A DNA stretch of 64,000 nucleotides from an uncultured Gammaproteobacteria bacterium. Lineage in GTDB: Bacteria > Pseudomonadota > Gammaproteobacteria > Arenicellales > UBA868. How positions within the stretch are numbered: position 1 is the first letter of the stretch; each line of letters starts with the position of its first letter. The notes below the pieces were generated by a model. The model was not told where the DNA came from, did not search any database, and saw nothing but the letters and a program-made list of their open reading frames with translations. The DNA lies in contig CAJQRU010000019.1 of the NCBI GenBank assembly GCA_905612355.1, forward strand, positions 20,877 to 84,876, written 5' to 3'. Made by a program: the position numbers and the translations under genes. Shown here in pieces: positions 54,831 to 63,273 of this stretch.

Positions 54831-55374
54831 TGCATTTTCACCGGACTCATTACTAAGTTGATCAATAAGTTAGTTTAAAAAAGTAGCGGTTTAGAGTTTG
54901 CATTTCAGCGTCTCTTAAACCTTTACTAGTCAAGGTTTAACAATCTAGTAACCAAGCCATATACGGCTAATAAAAACTTTACTTCGTAGCTAGTTTATAG
55001 GATGGGACTGATGCCCCTGCACACACCTACACGCTATTCTCTGAACATCGGTAACAGTCTATAGTGACGGTATGAAAGGACTTCTTCCAATTCTCTTGCG
55101 GTTGGTGCGGCTGAGAAGTATTGCCACAACTCTTAAGTGGAGATGGGGCTTCTTGCATACGGAAATTGCGGCTCTGTTCAGAAGGAAGCCAGCATGTAGA
55201 CTTTGCCTCGAAAATGGCGTATTCCCTGGACCCTGATCGGCATAGTGCGAAACGGCATGCACCACCAAAAATTACCCTCAAACTAGGACATGTCCCTAGA
55301 CAAGAAAAGCCTCCCGTAAATGCGTTTCCCCGACAATGAACGGAATGGTGAAATAGAGATTTGGATGCATTAGT

Positions 55375-56133
55375 GTGACCTCTTTGGATAATAAAATTGC
55401 ATTAGTGACTGGTGCGGCGAGTAACGGTATTGGTCGCGCTGTTGCGGTGGCGCTTGCCCGTGCGGGTGCTGACGTTGCCATCCATCACCACATGCAACAT
55501 CAGCTGGCGGACGAGTTAGCTGCCGAATTGGATTCCGTTGGTCGTCGCACGATGACGTTGAATGCTGATTTGGGTGATTCAGCGCAGGCGAGAAAACTAG
55601 TCCACGATGTGGTCGATCACCTTGATGGCCTGGACATCTGCGTCGCGTGCGCTGCAACACTCGATAGGGTCCCCTTTGTTGATATTACGGACGAACAATG
55701 GAATCGGGTTCATGCCGTTAATCTCCACGGGTATTTTGCCGTTTCTCAGGAAGCTGCCCGCCATATGGTTACTCGTCAAAGTGGCCGCATCATTATGATT
55801 TCATCGATTAATCAGACGCACGCCACGCCGAATTTGGCTCACTATGTTTCGAGTAAGGGTGGTGTCATGATGTTAGCCCGTGCAATGGCGCTGGAGCTGG
55901 CCAACCAGGGGGTTACTGTCAATCTGGTTGCGCCGGGCACGATTCTCACCGACCTCAATCGGGAAAACTTTGCCGATGAGGGGTTTAAACGCCATAAGCT
56001 AAGTCTTATCCCAATGGAGAGGCTTGGCACACCCGATGATGTGGCAGCGGCAGTTCTTTATCTTGCTAGTGATGAAGCATCCTACATTACTGGCATTACC
56101 ATTACAGTAGATGGAGGGTTAACTCTGATATGA
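55375..56133 (+). CDS. Short-chain dehydrogenase/reductase (SDR)
   Basis: 252-aa classical SDR from GTG 55375. Cofactor loop GAASNGIGRAVA at the TGxxxGxG position (residues 13-20), NNAG position replaced by ACAAT, catalytic Ser in IIMISSINQTHA, YVSSKGG with catalytic Tyr and Lys, and the end GITITVDGGLTLI. Likely NAD(P)H oxidoreductase. The stop overlaps the MBL start by 4 bases, so it is coupled. First cargo gene between att blocks A1 and B1. Confidence 0.9.
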   Translation: MTSLDNKIALVTGAASNGIGRAVAVALARAGADVAIHHHMQHQLADELAAELDSVGRRTMTLNADLGDSAQARKLVHDVVDHLDGLDICVACAATLDRVPFVDITDEQWNRVHAVNLHGYFAVSQEAARHMVTRQSGRIIMISSINQTHATPNLAHYVSSKGGVMMLARAMALELANQGVTVNLVAPGTILTDLNRENFADEGFKRHKLSLIPMERLGTPDDVAAAVLYLASDEASYITGITITVDGGLTLI

Positions 56134-56909
56134 ATGCTGAAATTTACGCCATTTGTTATGGCCGCTCCGTCCGAACGCGTGGCGAGAGCTTTATTGGTGG
56201 CGATCCACACGACGGGCCGATGCCCATGGCATATTACGTATGGCTAATTCGGCAACAGGATCGACTGCTGGTTGTTGATACCGGGTTTGACGCGACAATT
56301 GCTACTAAACGGAATCGTAAATTCCTGATTTGTCCGGGTGCTGCGATACAACAACTCGGGTTCGATCCTCAATCGGTCGAGGATGTGGTCTTGACGCATC
56401 TGCACTACGATCACGCAGGTAATCATCATCTATTTACTGGAGCTAAATTTCATATACAGGCTGCCGAAATGGCTTATACGACGGGTCCGTGGATGACCCA
56501 TCGACATCTGCGGGTCGGCTACGGCGCAGATGATGTCAAGTCAATGGTAGACCGCCTCTTCGCTGAAAAAGTAATCTTTCATGATGGCGATAGCGAGATT
56601 TCACCGGGGGTTCGGTTACATAAGATTGGCGGCCACACCGACGGACTCCAAGTGGTCTGTGTTGATACAGACCGTGGGCCGGTAATCCTCGCATCGGATG
56701 CCGCTGTGTTTTATGAGACTCTTGAAGAGGGTCGACCATTTCCGGCAGCCTTTCACGTCGGTCAAGAGTTGGCTGGTTACGAAAAACTACTCGAGTTGGC
56801 GGGCAGTGTGGACCATATAGTTCCAGGCCATGATGTCGCGGTGATGGAACGCTACCCCGAGGCGCTAGCTGGAATAGCGTGGCGGGTCGATTTACCACCT
56901 ATCGGATGA
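56130..56909 (+). CDS. Metallo-beta-lactamase-fold hydrolase (lactonase-like)
   Basis: 259-aa MBL protein: dinuclear motif LTHLHYDHAGNHHLF, GGHTDGLQ with the third metal His, SDAAVFYETL for the bridging Asp, and VPGHDVAVMERYP with the last His. The overall layout fits the AHL-lactonase / hydroxyacylglutathione hydrolase-type group. It overlaps the SDR by 4 bases and precedes the RraA-like gene. Probably opens a lactone or thioester produced in the same pathway. Specificity unknown. Confidence 0.87.
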   Translation: MNAEIYAICYGRSVRTRGESFIGGDPHDGPMPMAYYVWLIRQQDRLLVVDTGFDATIATKRNRKFLICPGAAIQQLGFDPQSVEDVVLTHLHYDHAGNHHLFTGAKFHIQAAEMAYTTGPWMTHRHLRVGYGADDVKSMVDRLFAEKVIFHDGDSEISPGVRLHKIGGHTDGLQVVCVDTDRGPVILASDAAVFYETLEEGRPFPAAFHVGQELAGYEKLLELAGSVDHIVPGHDVAVMERYPEALAGIAWRVDLPPIG

Positions 56910-56964
56910 TTTGCGATTCAGTGATTCATTGCGGATATGTTGTGAACGCAATTGGACGCGAAAT

Positions 56965-57648
56965 ATGACCTTTGTGATCAACGAGATGCCACTTCAGATT
57001 GATAAGGATCTGCTACGAAAGTGTGAAAGTGTCGAAACGGCGACTATCGGCCATCGCCGACACACAGGGTTTGTCGATCGGGGTATTCAATCTATTTGTT
57101 ATGGCGAACGCATCGCCGGAACAGCAATCACTTTGGCATTGCCGAGCATGGACTGTACGTTATTGCACCATGCAGTACAGCTTCTCCGACCGGGCGATGT
57201 ACTGATTGTGGATCGGCTTGGTGATGACAAACACGCCTGCATCGGCGGTGGTCTGGCAGTAGCGATAAAGGCGACTGGTTGCGTCGGGGTTATAGTTGAC
57301 GGACCTTGCACAGATTTTCCTGAAATCCAACAATGCGGTTTACCCGTGTGGTGTCGTGGTGCGTCGCCAATCACGACACGGTTATACGGGATTGGGGGTA
57401 GTTTGAATGTTCCTGTTTCCTGCGGGGGTGCAGTGGCGATGCCGGGCGATCTGGTGGTTGGAGACTTTTCAGGTGTCGTGGTAATCCCATCACACGAGGC
57501 CCTTGGTGAGATCGAATGGGCTTTGGATAAAGCCTCCAAGGAACCTGGCCTGTTGCGTGCAATACACGCTGGAGAGAAACTTGGAGAGTTGTCTGGTGCA
57601 AACCAGATTATCGCGGAAAAAGAAGCTGGCCAGACATCGAGAAACTGA
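56965..57648 (+). CDS. RraA-like / HMG aldolase-fold protein
   Basis: 227-aa protein of the RraA/dimethylmenaquinone-methyltransferase-annotated family. LLRPGDVLIVDRLGDDKHAC and GGLAVAIKATGCVGVIVDG match the family core. The usual R-D pair after VDG reads CTD, so the substrate Arg is missing. GDLVVGDFSGVVVIP at the end is standard. ATG 56965 gives normal length; upstream non-ATG extension to 56911 is unlikely. Follows the MBL gene in the same direction. Aldolase activity is doubtful given the lost Arg. Confidence 0.8.
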   Translation: MTFVINEMPLQIDKDLLRKCESVETATIGHRRHTGFVDRGIQSICYGERIAGTAITLALPSMDCTLLHHAVQLLRPGDVLIVDRLGDDKHACIGGGLAVAIKATGCVGVIVDGPCTDFPEIQQCGLPVWCRGASPITTRLYGIGGSLNVPVSCGGAVAMPGDLVVGDFSGVVVIPSHEALGEIEWALDKASKEPGLLRAIHAGEKLGELSGANQIIAEKEAGQTSRN

Positions 57649-57773
57649 TGCGATCAGTTCATCTCTGGGCGGTGCGGACTTTATGATGCCGGGATGACTT
57701 TCAGGATGCCTGTGATGGGGGATTTAGCATTAACCAGCCGTCAGGAGTGTGCCGGGTTAGTGGTCTATCAATC

Positions 57774-58601
57774 ATGACAAAACAAATGACAGAAGCCGAT
57801 GTCGCATGCTATCGGGAATCGGGTTATCTCTCCCCAGTGGATATTATGTCGCCAACTGTTGCTGAACAGTTGTTTTTACAGTTTGAAGAGGCTGAAAAAC
57901 GCTTTCCGGAAGCGTTAAATGCAATCTCACGAACGAACACGCACCTTACCTTCATGTGTATAGATGCCATAGCGCATAACGAAGTGATACTGGATACGGT
58001 TGAGAATTTAATTGGATCAGATTTTTACCTGCGTGAGAGTGTCATCTTCGCGAAACCACCTGAAAGTGAAGGTTTTGTCAGTTGGCACCAAGACGCTATT
58101 TATATGGGACTGACTCCACATGATTTTGTTAATGTATGGTGCGCACTGACGGAGAGTAGTGATGAAACTGGCTGCCTGCGGGTGATCCCTGGAAGTCATC
58201 TAGGTAGCTTACGCGAGCATGAAGACACATTCGCCGAGAAAAATATGCTTACTCGCGGACACCAGATCGGGGGTGTGGACCAAAAACTCGCAAGAAATAT
58301 TTTATTGAAGCCAGGTCAAGCATCGTTCCATCATCCGAAGATGATCCATGGCTCGCTCCCTAATCGAAGTCCAAACCGAAGAATCGGAGTCGCGTTCTGG
58401 TACGTCGCGGCACATGTTCAACAAACAGTTGGCGAGCGTTTCATATTACCGATGCGCGGTCGGCGCCCAGACGCAGAATTTACTGTATTGAATCGACCTG
58501 AGCGAGATATGAGTGACGAGTCTGTCGCGCAACAAGCGATGGTGCGCCAAAACTATGAAAACATCATGTATAGGGGCACGGACCGGTCCCGAAGATATTA
58601 A
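57774..58601 (+). CDS. Phytanoyl-CoA dioxygenase (PhyH) family protein
   Basis: 275-aa Fe(II)/2-oxoglutarate oxygenase. The iron pair is in SWHQDAIYMG (HxD), the distal His in KMIHGSLPN, and the oxoglutarate Arg is in NRRIGVAFWY. Typical of PhyH proteins that hydroxylate small substrates or acyl chains. ATG 57774 chosen; a GTG at 57747 overlaps its own SD-like AGGAG. Last gene of the cargo block SDR-MBL-RraA-PhyH, which together suggest oxidative breakdown of one compound. Confidence 0.87.
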   Translation: MTKQMTEADVACYRESGYLSPVDIMSPTVAEQLFLQFEEAEKRFPEALNAISRTNTHLTFMCIDAIAHNEVILDTVENLIGSDFYLRESVIFAKPPESEGFVSWHQDAIYMGLTPHDFVNVWCALTESSDETGCLRVIPGSHLGSLREHEDTFAEKNMLTRGHQIGGVDQKLARNILLKPGQASFHHPKMIHGSLPNRSPNRRIGVAFWYVAAHVQQTVGERFILPMRGRRPDAEFTVLNRPERDMSDESVAQQAMVRQNYENIMYRGTDRSRRY

Positions 58602-58822
58602 CCTTGACTCGGAGGGGAACTGTTTTTCTAACACCGATTTAGCCCAACACCAATACTGAAGAGACGGGCTTCGGGCCGCTATACTCTGCAATACCAAAAC
58701 TCTGTGGGGTATAGAAAACAGCGAATGTCCGAAGTAACTGTCTATCTAGTTCACAATTGAGTGAACTGTTAGTATCCACGCGATACGTTAATCCTCTTGG
58801 TGTTCTTTGTTATCGACAATCC

Positions 58823-59143
58823 CTGCCGTATGAAGGCAGTTCTTTCTAACGGTGATAACGTTAAATTAACCACTTACCCACACTGATCCCGCGCGTATGT
58901 GACTGATTGTGATTGGAGTGGACACATTACGGTCACATTATGGTCACAGTGATCTAACGAGAAAGGAACTCCATATCGGCTGTTCATTTGATCCGAGATT
59001 TCAGTGGAACGATCCACTCCCCCTTTAAGGTCATTGAGGGAATCACACACACAAAGGTAGAGAAGGACTCCAGTGTGAGCCCCCTGGTGGGTAACGTTAT
59101 CTACCTGTTTCCATCTCGGCCACTTCACACGGCTTCGTCGTCT
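58823..59143. repeat. Att-like block B1 (anticodon arm plus family-B arm)
   Basis: About 320 bases closely matching block B2 (62751-63061). On the minus strand it starts with the anticodon arm CTGCCTTCATACGGCAG (loop with CAT); the T-arm and acceptor are missing. After that: TCTTTCTAACGGTGA, a degraded phased GGAC region, GGTCACA twice 11 bp apart (58931-58948), and a long conserved tail. The minus strand keeps an open 92-codon frame with reading-frame-conserving differences from B2. The gap before it (58602-58822) has no gene; CAAGAGGATT there resembles the HTH scar near 36.2 kb. Confidence 0.65.
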
Positions 59144-59199
59144 TCCCTGCACATTTCTGGGAGGTTATGATGCCCGTACCGACTACAGGATAGTGCATC

Positions 59200-59694
59200 A
59201 TGCTTGAGCGTTTTGTCGAATCGATTATCTTCTACTCACGATGGTTGCTTGCCCCAATCTATCTAGGGCTTGTCCTAGGTTTGGTGATTCTTCTTGTCAG
59301 TTTCATCTCTGAATTTTTCCATTTTTTGTCGACTTCTGGCGCCTTTGACTCGAAAGTAACTACACTATTTATCCTTGAGTTGATTGACATTGCATTGATC
59401 GCCAGCCTCGTCACCATGGTCGCTATTGCGGGATATGAAAACTTCGTCTCGAAGATCGACTTCAAAGATGACATGGAGCGTCCTGAATGGATGGGTAAGG
59501 TCGATTTTGCTGGATTGAAATTAAAAGTTATTTCTGCATTGGTGGCGATTTCTAGCATTGAACTCTTGAAGGTGTTCCTAAACACAGACAGTTACCAGGA
59601 AGGAGAGATACTCTGGAGAGTGGTCATCCATTCGGTGTTTGTGTTCAGCGGGCTGATTTTTGCGCTAACTGAAAAGTTTATGCATCATAGGTAG
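59200..59694 (+). CDS. yqhA: UPF0114 / YqhA family membrane protein
   Basis: 164-aa inner-membrane protein with four hydrophobic spans. MLERFVESIIFYSRWLLAPIYLGLVLG is the conserved YqhA start (split here as MLERFVESIIF, YSRWLLAPIYLGLVLG), YENFVSKID follows the second pair of spans, and the end LIFALTEKFM is typical. Length is normal. Function of the family is unknown. Cargo between att blocks B1 and A2. Confidence 0.88.
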   Translation: MLERFVESIIFYSRWLLAPIYLGLVLGLVILLVSFISEFFHFLSTSGAFDSKVTTLFILELIDIALIASLVTMVAIAGYENFVSKIDFKDDMERPEWMGKVDFAGLKLKVISALVAISSIELLKVFLNTDSYQEGEILWRVVIHSVFVFSGLIFALTEKFMHHR

Positions 59695-59793
59695 TCCTCT
59701 ACAGAACGTTGATGTTTTCCGCAATCGTTTCGTTTGTGCGCTGGTTTTAGTAATGGCACCCAAGTCGTCCACGTGGAAAAAAACAGTGGAATT

Positions 59794-60052
59794 ACCAGAG
59801 CCAGTAACGACTAGTGAAAATGGTCGGGGTGAGAGGATCCGAACCTCCGGTCACTGCCTCCCGAAGACAGTGACCTACCAGAAAAACCTTTAAAACTCAG
59901 GCATCGACTCCACGCAAAAGGACCTGAGTGGACAGGAGAGGACAGGAAGGGACACCAGTTCAGCACATTTTCAGCACACGGCTAAAGGGGTACCCACCCC
60001 CTTTTCAAATAACGTTATATATAGATGTTGTACCCACACAGCGGAGGGGAGA
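59794..60052. repeat. Att-like block A2 (tRNA-Pro 3' half plus arm sites)
   Basis: Near-copy of block A1 in the same orientation. Includes the tRNA-Pro 3' half at 59821-59870 (minus strand), four 10-bp units GGACCTGAGT, GGACAGGAGA, GGACAGGAAG, GGACACCAGT at 59920-59959, then TCAGCACA at 59960 and 59971. It matches A1 from 27 bases outside the tRNA end (GCCAGTAACGACTAGTG) to the tail after TACCCACACAGC. With A1 it brackets a 5.2-kb module. The gap 60053-60241 shows no gene. Confidence 0.8.
59821..59870 (-). other. tRNA-Pro(CGG) 3'-half fragment
   Basis: Best-preserved fragment. Minus strand: anticodon arm CTGTC-TTCGGGA-GGCAG (anticodon CGG), TGACC, T-arm GGAGG-TTCGGAT-CCTCT, acceptor CACCCCG, then ACCA. 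The missing 5' part would begin CGGGGTG, as in tRNA-Pro. The cut at the anticodon stem is where many tyrosine recombinases cross over. Confidence 0.85.
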
Positions 60053-60241
60053 ATGAGGTCGTTGCGGGCGAAAAGTTTCTTAAGAAACATCGTCATCGCC
60101 TTATTCGAGACCTTTTGTATCTGTGTGGAGATACCTCGTTTTGGCGGGGCAGGCACTCTTTTTATGACCTTGAATTAGTATATTGAAGGGGCAGGGCGTT
60201 GGTAAGATAGCTACTGCTCTTTTCCCATCATTTGGCCTCTC

Positions 60242-60868
60242 ATGTTAGAAACTTTTATTCTTTCTTTTACAGCTTTCTTCGCGACCGTAGGTCCGATAGA
60301 TGTTGCTATTGTTTACGCCGCCCTGACGGGTCGAGTCACGGCAGCCGCTAAAAAATCTATGGCTATTCGCGGAGTGGCTGTTGCTGGTTTGATTCTTTTT
60401 TCTTTTGCTGTTTTTGGTCAGTTGTTGCTCGACAATCTTGGCATATCATTGGCGGCGCTACGTACAGCCGGAGGGATTCTCCTCGCCCTAATCGGCATCG
60501 ACATGGTTTTCGCTCGGCACTCTGGGGGAGTCTCTACCACGGAAACTGAAGAATCCGAGGCGAGGGGGAAAAACGACATCGCGGTCTTCCCTCTTGCCAC
60601 TCCGCTCATCGCAGGAGCAGGTTCTATGGGAGCCGCAATTTTATTGATGGCCGAAACCGAAGGAGATTTCTCGCTGCAACTGATGGTGCTTGGTGCATTG
60701 GCAGCCGTTTTGATCTTGACTTTAGTCGCGCTGATCGGGGCCATTAAGATTCATAGAATCATGGGTGTAGTGGGCATGAACGTGGTTAGCAGAGTGTTTG
60801 GAGTCATCTTAACGGCTCTCGCGGTGCAATTTATATTCGATGGTCTCGCCGAGAGTGGATTATTTTGA
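60242..60868 (+). CDS. MarC family (NAAT) membrane protein
   Basis: 208-aa protein with six hydrophobic spans and the MarC features: FFATVGPIDVAIVYAALTG at the start, RTAGGILLALIGIDMVFARH, FPLATPLIAGAGSMGAAIL in the middle (conserved PLxxGPG-like loop), and MNVVSRVFGVILTALAVQFI at the end. Function of MarC proteins is uncertain. Likely start ATG 60242. Cargo between A2 and A3; no partner gene. Confidence 0.88.
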   Translation: MLETFILSFTAFFATVGPIDVAIVYAALTGRVTAAAKKSMAIRGVAVAGLILFSFAVFGQLLLDNLGISLAALRTAGGILLALIGIDMVFARHSGGVSTTETEESEARGKNDIAVFPLATPLIAGAGSMGAAILLMAETEGDFSLQLMVLGALAAVLILTLVALIGAIKIHRIMGVVGMNVVSRVFGVILTALAVQFIFDGLAESGLF

Positions 60869-60914
60869 ATTGACTGGTTATAAGCGTAATGCTAGAGGAG
60901 GTGGGGATCTCAAT

Positions 60915-60974
60915 TTAACCCAAGCGTCTCATCAAATTACCTGTGCTCAGGCTCGTATAATGCATTAGCATCTT
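60915..60974 (-). pseudogene. C-terminal scar of a tyrosine recombinase
   Basis: The minus frame reads MLMHYTSLSTGNLMRRLG then TAA, homologous in order to the ends at 35082 and 62413. It lies 30 bases from block A3, so a deletion has joined the last 20 codons of a recombinase gene to an arm region. Confidence 0.6.
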
Positions 60975-61003
60975 TATATAAGTTTTGCAGGTCAACGGCC
61001 CAA

Positions 61004-61091
61004 GTTTCTGCACATTTTCAGCACACGAAGGGATGCCCACCTCTTTTAATATGTAACTTAATACATATATCCTCTCCACACAGCAGAGGGA
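61004..61091. repeat. Partial att-like block A3
   Basis: Matches the distal part of blocks A1 and A2: CTGCACATTTTCAGCACACG (one octamer changed), GATGCCCACCTCTTTT, an AT stretch, and CCACACAGCAGAGGG. The tRNA fragment and phased GGAC units are lost. Directly precedes the AT-rich hydrolase gene. Confidence 0.6.
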
Positions 61092-61152
61092 AAACTCAAC
61101 CGTTTAAGGTTTGTTAAACAACTATACACATACTTTTATTAATCAAAACTAA

Positions 61153-62205
61153 ATGAAAAAACTAACCGCATTTTTGCTAATGTCAGTAGTCTCGAGTATC
61201 GGATTTGCCCTTGATACACCCTTAAAACAATTATCCAAAATTTCAAAAGAGACTGAGCTAATAAAAATTCAGTCATACAACGTAAGAGATTTTTCGGCTA
61301 TCAAAAGCGGGCGATATAAAAAATCACCAATCGAGGTCGATGCATTAATTGCATACCCTCAGAAGGGCGAAGGCCCATTCCCACTAGTCATGATTGCCCA
61401 TGCAAGCGGCGGCCCTGATCAATTTAATAACGAATGGTTTAGATTTAATAAAGAAACGGCGTCAGGATTGTTGAAAAGAGGAATTGCAGTCATGTTTTTA
61501 GATAACTTTTCTGCAAGAGGTGCGAAACATACCTACGCAAATCAGTCCCAAGTACCGCTTTGGTCAACTTATCTTGATGCGTTTATGGCGCTTGAATACT
61601 TATCAGAAAATCTAAGGGTTAACATCAAAAAAATTGGTATTCATGGTTGGTCAAGAGGGGGAATGATCTCAATGATGGCCGCTGAAAAAAGAGTGCGAGA
61701 CGCGCTCATTAGTAAAGAATTATATTTTGCTGCTGCACAACCAAGATCGCCAGACTGCTGGAGCGCGGGAATGTTTAGAAACCCTCTACCGATAAAAGAA
61801 ACTAAAATCTGGATGGTTTTAGGGGGTGCTGACGACTACACACACGCAGGACCATGTGTGGGGATGGGAGAAAGAATTAAAAAAAATGGGGGAGATATAG
61901 AGGTCACTATAAAAAAAGGTTGGGGTCATGGATTTACGGCGAATTATGACCCTGAGTATGAATCAGATGCGCAAACCTTCAATGATTGCCCACCTTGGTT
62001 TATGGAAGATGACGGAAAATCAAACACAGATGCAGTTTCGTTCGGTCACTCATGTATTAAATACGGTGCGACTATCGGCGGAGATAAAGGTTTTTTTTTC
62101 AAACCTAAATTTTATAATTTTTGGAACGAAACTTTGCTGGATTTGGCAGGAACGAAAACAAATCAAGAAGAAAATCAAGAAGAAAATCATGGGCCTGATA
62201 AGTGA
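61153..62205 (+). CDS. Exported dienelactone-hydrolase-like alpha/beta hydrolase
   Basis: 350-aa with signal peptide (KKLTAFLLMSVVSSIG, cut near FALD). Triad: nucleophile Ser in GIHGWSRGGMIS, Asp in VLGGADDYTHAG, His in KKGWGHGFTANY. The oxyanion region is VMIAHASGGPDQF. The C-terminal end is polar and repetitive (NQEENQEENH). It is clearly AT-richer and Lys/Ile/Asn-richer than the rest of the window, with AAA/TTT-heavy codons, so it was likely acquired from a low-GC donor. Substrate unknown; dicarboxylate-ester or lactone type. Confidence 0.8.
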   Translation: MKKLTAFLLMSVVSSIGFALDTPLKQLSKISKETELIKIQSYNVRDFSAIKSGRYKKSPIEVDALIAYPQKGEGPFPLVMIAHASGGPDQFNNEWFRFNKETASGLLKRGIAVMFLDNFSARGAKHTYANQSQVPLWSTYLDAFMALEYLSENLRVNIKKIGIHGWSRGGMISMMAAEKRVRDALISKELYFAAAQPRSPDCWSAGMFRNPLPIKETKIWMVLGGADDYTHAGPCVGMGERIKKNGGDIEVTIKKGWGHGFTANYDPEYESDAQTFNDCPPWFMEDDGKSNTDAVSFGHSCIKYGATIGGDKGFFFKPKFYNFWNETLLDLAGTKTNQEENQEENHGPDK

Positions 62206-62412
62206 CTGAGACTTCTCTAGTCTCGAACAACAGCGAGAGCCGTAAACATGCGATTCGGAGAAATTTGCGAACAAGACCAATACCATTTATATGTGCATAA
62301 CCGTCAATGGAGGAGATGTTGGCGGCTCAGCAGACCGCGATACTGACGTACTTTTCACAGGGACTTGCCAGAAGGTCTTATTCGCCTTTTTAAGCAACAC
62401 CGTGTACCTTGC

Positions 62413-62484
62413 CTACGCTGTCCCCAACCTCCTCACCAAATCCTCTGCTCTTAGATGCTTATAACGCATCAGGTGTCTGTACGT
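62413..62484 (-). pseudogene. C-terminal scar of a tyrosine recombinase
   Basis: Uninterrupted minus frame TYRHLMRYKHLRAEDLVRRL then GTA and TAG, the clearest recombinase end in the window (LMRYxHLRAEDL is the segment around and after the catalytic Tyr). The frame is broken upstream by a TGA. 225 bases further on is the tRNA-Val fragment of block B2. Confidence 0.75.
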
Positions 62485-62708
62485 GTTTTTATTTCAACGT
62501 CTTAAGGGGGCAGGCATCGTTCCAGTAGAAAGCTAAATGACTTGGAAATAGGGGATGGGACCCTATAAAAAAACGAACTTCAAATTTTGACTGTGCTGTC
62601 AGTGCGATGTAACTGAGTCCTTTGCAGTTCATTCAGGGCCATTTGCGTGGAGTTGGCTCCCGAGTGATTTTCTTGGACTGCTATTTCTTAAATGTTTTAG
62701 GAGGGAAA

Positions 62709-62758
62709 TGGTGGTCGCGACTGGGATTGAACCAGTGACCCCTGCCGTGTGAAGGCAG
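62709..62758 (-). other. tRNA-Val(CAC) 3'-half fragment
   Basis: Minus strand: anticodon arm CTGCC-TTCACAC-GGCAG (anticodon CAC), GGGTC, T-arm ACTGG-TTCAATC-CCAGT, acceptor CGCGACC, ACCA. The 5' half, which would start GGTCGCG, is absent. A different target tRNA from blocks A1, A2 and B3. Confidence 0.85.
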
Positions 62759-63061
62759 TCCTTTCTAACGGTGACTACGTTAAATCAACCACTTACGCAG
62801 GCCGATCCCACGCGTAAGTGACCTGAGAGGACTGGAAGGGACTGGAGTGGACACATTCCGGTCACATTATGGTCACACTGATTTAATGAGAAAGGAACTC
62901 CATATCGGCTGTTCCTTTGATCCGAGACTTCAGTGGAACGATCCACTCCCCCTTTAAGGTCATTGAGGGACTCACACACACAAAGGTAGAGAAGTACTCC
63001 AGTGTGAGACACCTGATGGGTCACGCTATTCAGTCATTTTTATCTGCCCGTTTCATACGGT
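62709..63061. repeat. Att-like block B2 (tRNA-Val 3' half plus family-B arm)
   Basis: Order: tRNA-Val 3' half (62709-62758, minus); TCCTTTCTAACGGTGACTAC; an inverted repeat CACTTACGC / GCGTAAGTG (62790, 62812); phased units at 62819, 62829, 62839, 62849 (GGACTGGAAG, GGACTGGAGT and relatives); GGTCACA at 62860 and 62871; then about 190 bases shared with B1. The minus strand is open for 79 codons (62785-63024), matching B1's frame. Sequence from 62206 to 62708 has only the recombinase scar. Confidence 0.75.
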
Positions 63062-63123
63062 TGCGAACTAGGCGTTAACAGACCACGCGGGTTCATGCCT
63101 TTCTCCCTCCCTTACGAAAACCC

Positions 63124-63273
63124 CTAGTCGGACGTCCCCAATGCCGATGTTTTAACACCTTTCAGTGCATCAAGTTTAGCAAGTTGTCGAAACTCGATCC
63201 CAGTTAACACGACTGCGACGACCATCAATGAAAAGACAACGACGCCACTCAAAAATAATATTGGATCAGTCAT
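63124..63273 (-). CDS. 49-aa membrane peptide
   Basis: ATG 63273 overlaps the end of the 60-aa gene by 8 bases. Product: MTDPILFL, then one span SGVVVFSLMVVAVVLTG, then a basic-polar tail (IEFRQLAKLDALKG). SD would lie inside the preceding gene (AGAGG). Third gene of a three-gene cluster of tiny membrane proteins. No family recognised. Confidence 0.6.
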   Translation of the reverse strand: MTDPILFLSGVVVFSLMVVAVVLTGIEFRQLAKLDALKGVKTSALGTSD

